DNA from: Paratractidigestivibacter sp963640745
GTDB lineage: Bacteria > Actinomycetota > Coriobacteriia > Coriobacteriales > Atopobiaceae
DNA length: 9,736 nucleotides
Reading direction: 5' to 3'
Assembly: GCA_963640745.1 (NCBI GenBank)
Contig: CAVIBB010000083.1
Span: forward strand, 1 to 9,736
Notes under the pieces: model-generated
The model's input: the letters and a program-made list of their open reading frames with translations, nothing else
Told to the model about the DNA's origin: nothing
Database searches by the model: none
Translations under genes and position numbers: made by a program
Part shown: in pieces, positions 6,230 through 9,736 of the stretch
Position numbering within the stretch: the first letter of the stretch is position 1
Layout: the number at the start of each line of letters is the position of its first letter

Positions 6230-7300
6230 CTACAGAATGGTAAACAGCTCGCCGGACGACTGCGTCACGTTGCCGGCATCGTCGACAAACACCGCCTCGA
6301 AACGGTCGTCCGCGTCCACAAGGCTCTTCGCGGCGTCATGCCCGAGCAGAAAGAGAATCGTCGAGTACGCGTCGGCCGTGGTCGAGCTCTCGCAGCGGAT
6401 GGACGCGCTCTCGAGGTCGGTCTTGACCGGGTAGCCCGTCTTCGGATCGAGGATGTGGTAGTACTTGACGCCGCCCTGCTCGAAGTAGCGCTCGTAAAGG
6501 CCGCTGGTCACGAGCGAGACATCGGTCGCCGGGATGGTCGCGATGACGGTGTTCGCATCGCCGTTGGGGTCCTGGACGCCCACGTTCCACTCGTCGCCGT
6601 CGAAGCTCATGCCCATGACGTAGACGTTGCCGCCGAGGCTGAGCGACGCGTTTGCGCAGCCGCCCTCGGACAGCATGCGAACAAGGTCGTCGCAGATGTA
6701 GCCCTTGGCAATGCCGCCCAGGTCAAGCATGGCGTCGGGGTCGGAAAGCGTGATGTTGTTGCCGTCGACCTCCACGCAGCCGTAGCCCACGTGGGACAGC
6801 GCGGCGGCAATCTGCTCGTCGGTCGGCTTGACGCCCTCGACGAAATCCCAGAGGCTCGAGACGGCACCGATGGTGATGTCGAACAGTCCGCCCGAGGCCT
6901 CGGCGAACTCGAGGGCGCGTGTGATGCACTCGGCGGTCTCGGCAGCCACCTCGACGGTCGCGCCCTTTGCGTTGTTAATGTTCCAGATGTCGGAGCCCTC
7001 GACGGTACGCGAGAACTTGTTCTCAAAGTAGGAACAGCGCTCGGACACCTTGTTAAGAAGCTCCTGGCTGCATTGGGCCGAGATCTGGACGACCGTGTCG
7101 AACACAAAGAGGGTTATGGAGTTGACCTCGGCGGCATCGGTCGCGGTCGTGGTCGCGGTCGAACCGGAGTCGCCCGCGGAGCCTGAGCTCCCGCTCGCCC
7201 CCGAGGATGCCGCGCAGCCCGCGAGGCCGAGGACGGGCAGGGAAGAAAGCGCCAGCCGCATGAGCGACCGGCGCGAAAGTGCGTTTGTGCTGGTAAGCAA
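6230..7300 (-). CDS. apbE: FAD:protein FMN transferase, ApbE/FmnB-type lipoprotein
   Basis: This enzyme attaches FMN from FAD through a phosphoester bond to Thr/Ser of FMN-binding domains outside the membrane. The 356-residue product carries ApbE motifs in order: GGLFDITIGAVSSLW (137-151), DLGGIAKGY (193-201), LGGN (222-225), HILDPKTGYP (282-291) and the metal-site segment STTADAYST (306-314, Asp310 and Thr314). I chose TTG 7300 because AAGGAA lies 6 nt upstream and the signal peptide then begins cleanly: SRRSLMRLAL at 9-18, then lipobox LAGC with Cys29. The SRR-x-L-M-R pattern suggests Tat export of a lipoprotein, though Sec is possible. A Ser/Gly/Thr-rich tether (31-55) follows the lipidated Cys. 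ATG 7261 is an alternative start without a good ribosome binding site. Its likely substrates are the two FMN-binding proteins encoded upstream in the same operon. Confidence 0.93.
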   Translation of the reverse strand: MLTSTNALSRRSLMRLALSSLPVLGLAGCAASSGASGSSGSAGDSGSTATTTATDAAEVNSITLFVFDTVVQISAQCSQELLNKVSERCSYFENKFSRTVEGSDIWNINNAKGATVEVAAETAECITRALEFAEASGGLFDITIGAVSSLWDFVEGVKPTDEQIAAALSHVGYGCVEVDGNNITLSDPDAMLDLGGIAKGYICDDLVRMLSEGGCANASLSLGGNVYVMGMSFDGDEWNVGVQDPNGDANTVIATIPATDVSLVTSGLYERYFEQGGVKYYHILDPKTGYPVKTDLESASIRCESSTTADAYSTILFLLGHDAAKSLVDADDRFEAVFVDDAGNVTQSSGELFTIL

Positions 7301-7306
7301 TGCTGG

Positions 7307-7313
7307 TTCCTTT
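7307..7313 (-). promoter_or_regulatory. Ribosome binding site deciding the TTG start of apbE
   Basis: The minus strand reads AAAGGAA followed by 6 nt and TTG at 7300. It lies in the 16-bp gap after the iron-sulfur protein's stop codon (7317). The open frame extends upstream to ATG 7510, but that extension is Arg/Pro-rich, overlaps the preceding gene by ~190 bp and would bury the lipoprotein signal. This site therefore supports the non-ATG start. Confidence 0.75.
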
Positions 7314-7316
7314 CGT

Positions 7317-8363
7317 CTACGCAAAAGCGTAGCAGAGCAGAGCCAGCGCAACGGCCTTAAGTAGCACCAGGGTAACTTCTGTACCGCGAATACAGAAACG
7401 CGGCTCGGCGGGACGACCCGGGCGCGGGGCCGCGGGGTTCTTGGCGCCGGAGACGGCCGAGTCGCCGGTACCCGAGCCAACGTCCCCGACGGCGACGCCC
7501 CTCTCCGCAACGGCCTCCTCGATCCGGACCAGGCTCACGTTGGACACCGGGCAGCCGTCCGCGCAGCGCCCGCACTCGATGCACTCGCCGCTTCGAAGGT
7601 CACCGCGCTCGGGATGGATGGCGACGGGGCAACGGTCTTGGCAGCGGTTGCAGCGCGGCACGCAGGTAGGACGGTTGCGGCTGAAGAGCGAGACGGGCAA
7701 CACCGGCAGCAGCGAGAAAATCGCACCGAACGGGCACAGGAACTGGCAGAAGAACCGCTCCTCGAACGCCATTCCCACCGCGATGACCGCGAGCACACCG
7801 AACGCCACGCCCGAGATGCCCTCGACCGACCCTGCGCGCAAGCCGGCAAAGGCGCCCCACGGCGAGTAGCCCGAGACGCCCGACCACAGCTCGGCGAAGC
7901 ACAGCCAAGCGATGACGGCGAGAACCGCGTACTTGACCAGCTGAAACACACGGCGCGCCGCCACCGGGAGCTTCTTGCCGTCAAGGCCGAGCGCGTGGCG
8001 AAGCGGCGTGGCCACCGCATAGACCAGGTCGCCTAAGGTGCCGAACGCGCACGCGTAGCCGCAGAAGAAGCGACCGAAAACGCAGGTGTACGCCAAAAGG
8101 GCCAGGAGAAGCGCGACGAAACTCGAGAGCTCCAGCGGCGCCGCGGCGCCAAGCTGCTGGCACAGGTTGCGCACGCCCGTGAAGGCCGCGCTCCACACGC
8201 CGGGGAACGCCACGAAGAACGCGAGCTGGATCGCCCAGCGAAGCCCACGGTGCGCGAGTTCCGTCCGGCGGCGCTCCTGGGCGCGCCCCTTCGGGGAACG
8301 CAGGATGCCAAGGTCCTTCTTTATGCCGTCTAGCAGCGACTTCTTCTTTGCCACGCTACTCAC
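7317..8363 (-). CDS. Polytopic membrane 4Fe-4S protein, NapH/NosR-type
   Basis: The 348-residue protein (GTG start) combines membrane helices (about 43-62, 80-98, 140-158, 184-202, 212-226 and 329-347) with two kinds of cysteine motif. The membrane-edge motifs are GRFFCGYACAFG (98-108, where the family usually has Pro after the second Cys; here it is Ala) and ERFFCQFLCPFG (202-212). A cytoplasmic ferredoxin-like region has C-x3-C-x2-C-x3-CP (Cys234-Cys245) and C-x2-C-x2-C-x3-CP (Cys261-Cys271), enough for two [4Fe-4S] clusters. Relatives (NapH, NosR C-terminus, CcoG/RdxA) move electrons between quinols and redox partners. Next to FMN-binding proteins and ApbE, it is the likely entry point for electrons into this system; that is inference. 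Start: GTG 8363 overlaps the upstream stop, and GTG 8354 is an alternative. The tail at 285-325 is low-complexity. Confidence 0.88.
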   Translation of the reverse strand: MSSVAKKKSLLDGIKKDLGILRSPKGRAQERRRTELAHRGLRWAIQLAFFVAFPGVWSAAFTGVRNLCQQLGAAAPLELSSFVALLLALLAYTCVFGRFFCGYACAFGTLGDLVYAVATPLRHALGLDGKKLPVAARRVFQLVKYAVLAVIAWLCFAELWSGVSGYSPWGAFAGLRAGSVEGISGVAFGVLAVIAVGMAFEERFFCQFLCPFGAIFSLLPVLPVSLFSRNRPTCVPRCNRCQDRCPVAIHPERGDLRSGECIECGRCADGCPVSNVSLVRIEEAVAERGVAVGDVGSGTGDSAVSGAKNPAAPRPGRPAEPRFCIRGTEVTLVLLKAVALALLCYAFA

Positions 8364-8838
8364 CGCCCTGAGCGACGCCGCTGGCATTGAGCGCCTCGTT
8401 CACGCCGTTGATGATGCCGGCCGACGAGAAGGTCGCGCCCGAGACGGCGTCAACGTTCGTTCCCTGGGCCGAGACGATCTTCTCGGTAAGGCCCTCGGCC
8501 TGCGAGAAGTACGCCTCGGTCTCGCCCGCGTGGTCAATGACCTCGACGGATGCGATGTAGCCGTTCTCGATGACGACCTGTGTGGTCACGGTTCCGCCGT
8601 AGCCCTGCGCCGAGCCCGTGAAGGTCCCGTCCGTCGCGTAGGGCCCGCGCGCGTCCGAGGCGGCGCGGGCGGCCTGGGCATCGGCCTCCATCTGCGCCGT
8701 CACGGCAGCATCGGCGGCGGCAGCGTTCGTCGCCCACGTGTTATAGGTCAGTACAGCGCTCAACACCACGGCCGCATTGAGGAATTTGATAAGAAAGTTT
8801 CTGTTGCGGGAAAGAAGACCCGCCTGTTTGCTACTCAT
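8356..8838 (-). CDS. Membrane-anchored FMN-binding domain protein
   Basis: The 160-residue protein has one N-terminal signal anchor (about 16-36, after SRNRNFLIKF), an Ala-rich spacer (38-62) and an FMN_bind domain. DGTFTGSAQGYGG (70-82) begins the domain and DAVSGATFSS (130-139) is a full flavinylation motif with Thr136 as the expected FMN acceptor for ApbE. Similar domains occur in RnfG, NqrC, NosR and PplA. ATG 8838 was chosen because it gives the signal anchor directly. Its first bases overlap the stop of the upstream gene (ATGAGTAG), with GCGAGG 6 nt before it. The frame stays open upstream to 9039, but that extension is Arg/Pro-rich and antiparallel in character to a real domain. The gene overlaps the 4Fe-4S gene by 8 bp if GTG 8363 is used. 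Confidence 0.92.
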   Translation of the reverse strand: MSSKQAGLLSRNRNFLIKFLNAAVVLSAVLTYNTWATNAAAADAAVTAQMEADAQAARAASDARGPYATDGTFTGSAQGYGGTVTTQVVIENGYIASVEVIDHAGETEAYFSQAEGLTEKIVSAQGTNVDAVSGATFSSAGIINGVNEALNASGVAQGGE

Positions 8839-9736
8839 GGGCGGCCTCGCTTTCGGATGCAATTGGCGAAGCGGAAGCGGCGGCGGACGTCGCGGACACG
8901 CCGCTCTTTGCAGCTGCACCCGCTTCGGAATCGGCCGGCGCCCCGGCATCAGAGGCCGTCGTCTTGGATTCAGCCGCCGTCGCCTCGGACTTCGCTGCGG
9001 CAGAGTCATCGCCATCCGCCCCGCTCGACGTCGGGGCATCGGAAGCAGCGCCGCTCTCCGACGAGCCGCCCGTCGTTGCGGAGCCGCCCGCTCCGGCGCC
9101 GTCCTGGCCGCCCTCGCTCTGGTGCGCCTTCTTGTACGCCTCCTCGGCGAGCTTGAGCGCGGACTCGTACGCCTTGGCGATGGCGCGCGACGAATAGGTC
9201 GAACGGCTCACGACGTCGACCTTGCTCGGCGAGACCCCGGCCAGGAGCTGCGCCTTCACGCCCTCGTACCAGACCTTTCTGAAGGTTCGGCCGTCGATGG
9301 CGTAGTCAAGGTAATCCTGGTTCTGCTCGTCAAAGGGATCGAGGACCTCGGGCAGCGTGGCGTCCGTGGTCTGGTTCGTGCCCCAGATTTTCGAGATGCC
9401 CGCGACCTTGTCGTCCTTAACCTCGATGGTCACCGCGACGTAGTACGGGGAGAAGTTCTCGTCCCCGTTATCGGAGCACAGCGCGAAGCCGGTGTAGGAA
9501 CCGTCCTCGTAGTGGGTCGCCTCGCCGTCACTGGAATCGTCCTTGCCAGAGTCGTCCTTGCCCGAATCGTCCTTGCCGGAGTCGTCCTTACCAGAATCGG
9601 CGTCATCCTTCTTGCCGTCGGACCCTGAGCCGTCGCCGCCGTCCGGCACAACAACGGTGTTGCCCGCAGCGGCGGCCGCTTTCTTCAACGCCTGCTGAAC
9701 TGCGGAAATGATGCCCATCGAGGAGTACGTCGCCCC
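8831..9736 (-). CDS. Two-domain FMN-binding (PplA-like) protein, partial, 5' end outside the window
   Basis: The frame is open to the right edge and begins in the middle of an FMN-binding domain: the first codons read GATYSSMGIISAV, the end of a flavinylation motif. ATG 9718 is therefore an internal Met. Counting from that Met, a flexible linker with four GKDDS-type repeats (about 40-63) leads to a second FMN_bind domain (about 68-198, beginning HYEDGSYTGFA). Its motif is VSRSTYSS (170-177) instead of VSGATYSS: Arg172 and Ser173 replace Gly-Ala, while the acceptor Thr174 remains. A ~95-residue Ser/Ala/Gly/Asp-rich tail follows, with no anchor motif I recognise. At least two FMN domains recall PplA, the extracellular flavoprotein of Listeria FLEET. 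The signal sequence cannot be seen. The stop at 8833..8831 overlaps the next start. Confidence 0.9.
   Translation of the reverse strand, partial: GATYSSMGIISAVQQALKKAAAAAGNTVVVPDGGDGSGSDGKKDDADSGKDDSGKDDSGKDDSGKDDSSDGEATHYEDGSYTGFALCSDNGDENFSPYYVAVTIEVKDDKVAGISKIWGTNQTTDATLPEVLDPFDEQNQDYLDYAIDGRTFRKVWYEGVKAQLLAGVSPSKVDVVSRSTYSSRAIAKAYESALKLAEEAYKKAHQSEGGQDGAGAGGSATTGGSSESGAASDAPTSSGADGDDSAAAKSEATAAESKTTASDAGAPADSEAGAAAKSGVSATSAAASASPIASESEAAHE
9534..9593 (-). repeat. Four tandem 15-bp repeats encoding a GKDDS linker
   Basis: Four consecutive 15-bp units, differing by one to three bases and beginning GAATCGT or GAGTCGT on the plus strand, encode repeated Gly-Lys-Asp-Asp-Ser between two FMN-binding domains. 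A partial fifth unit starts at 9594. The linker is charged and flexible. Tandem units of this kind can change number by slippage, which would alter the spacing between the two flavin domains in steps of five residues. Confidence 0.9.

Larger units (their letters stand above)
2919..9736 (-). other. Putative flavin-based electron-transfer (FLEET-like) operon, 5' end outside the window
   Basis: Eight minus-strand genes follow one another with junctions from a 25-bp overlap to a 16-bp gap, so they are very probably co-transcribed. The order is: two-FMN-domain protein, small FMN-binding protein, membrane 4Fe-4S protein, ApbE, NusG-II protein, Gx/ATPase fusion, EcfA, EcfT. From established knowledge, Listeria FLEET loci combine PplA (two FMN domains), FmnB (ApbE), EetA, EetB and ECF components. 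The parallel here is in domain content; the iron-sulfur protein and the fusion are differences. The promoter is not in the window. Translation is mostly coupled through overlapping stops and starts. Confidence 0.7.

Noticed and set aside
5150..7186. 678-codon open frame on the plus strand
   Set aside because: It lies antisense to the fusion, NusG-II and apbE genes, all with clear family motifs. Its translation is rich in Arg, Ala, His and Val without any domain. Long antisense frames are expected in GC-rich coding DNA.
7301..7510. N-terminal extension of ApbE to ATG 7510
   Set aside because: It would overlap the iron-sulfur gene by ~190 bp and place the lipoprotein signal internally.
8839..9039. 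N-terminal extension of the small FMN-binding protein to ATG 9039
   Set aside because: The extra residues are Arg/Pro-rich, lie wholly within the preceding gene and would displace the clear signal anchor.
9716..9718. ATG 9718 as the start of the two-domain FMN protein
   Set aside because: The frame continues to the window edge and the codons just before it encode GATYSS, part of a flavinylation motif, so the gene begins further right.

Overview
The window looks like the chromosome of a high-GC Gram-positive bacterium, most likely a member of the class Coriobacteriia (Actinomycetota). That placement is an inference. It rests on strongly G/C-ending codons, frequent GTG/TTG starts with Gram-positive-type ribosome binding sites, a lipoprotein signal with an SRR motif, and the combination of families present. 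No rRNA or other taxonomic marker is present. All genes that can be supported lie on the minus strand, so the window is transcribed from right to left.

Right and centre (9736 down to 2919) hold one tightly packed operon of eight genes. Gaps are 16 bp or less and most junctions overlap or nearly touch. In transcription order the products are: a protein with at least two FMN-binding domains, whose 5' end lies outside the window; a small membrane-anchored FMN-binding protein; a polytopic membrane 4Fe-4S protein of the NapH/NosR type; an ApbE-type FAD:protein FMN transferase lipoprotein; a NusG-domain-II protein; a fusion of a Gx/heptaprenyl-diphosphate-synthase-component-I-like membrane domain to an ABC ATPase; a second ECF-type ATPase; and an EcfT transmembrane protein. 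The set resembles the flavin-based extracellular electron transfer (FLEET) loci described in Listeria and other Firmicutes. Those loci contain PplA with two FMN domains, FmnB/ApbE, EetA, EetB and ECF components. Here no Ndh2 is visible, and a membrane iron-sulfur protein sits in the operon. A coherent model is as follows. The 4Fe-4S protein takes electrons from the membrane quinol pool. ApbE covalently attaches FMN to the exported FMN-binding proteins. Those proteins pass electrons outward. The ECF module moves a flavin, quinone precursor or other cofactor. The substrate and direction are inference.

Left (2918 to 1): downstream of the operon lies a near-perfect palindromic repeat (core 2798..2880), then an FGGY-family carbohydrate kinase gene (1205..2680). 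A second copy of the same repeat (1125..1207) overlaps the kinase stop codon. Last comes a partial gene (1033 to the left edge) for an AbiEi-antitoxin-like protein with a putative PD-(D/E)XK nuclease-like domain. The two 83-bp repeat copies differ at 2 positions and flank the kinase gene.

The points most worth a second look are the electron-transfer locus itself, the S-component/ATPase fusion whose ATPase lacks an A-loop region and the H-loop histidine, an FMN-binding domain with a degenerate flavinylation motif, and the palindromic repeat family. No tRNA, rRNA, CRISPR array or transposase was found. No non-coding stretch exceeds 300 bp.
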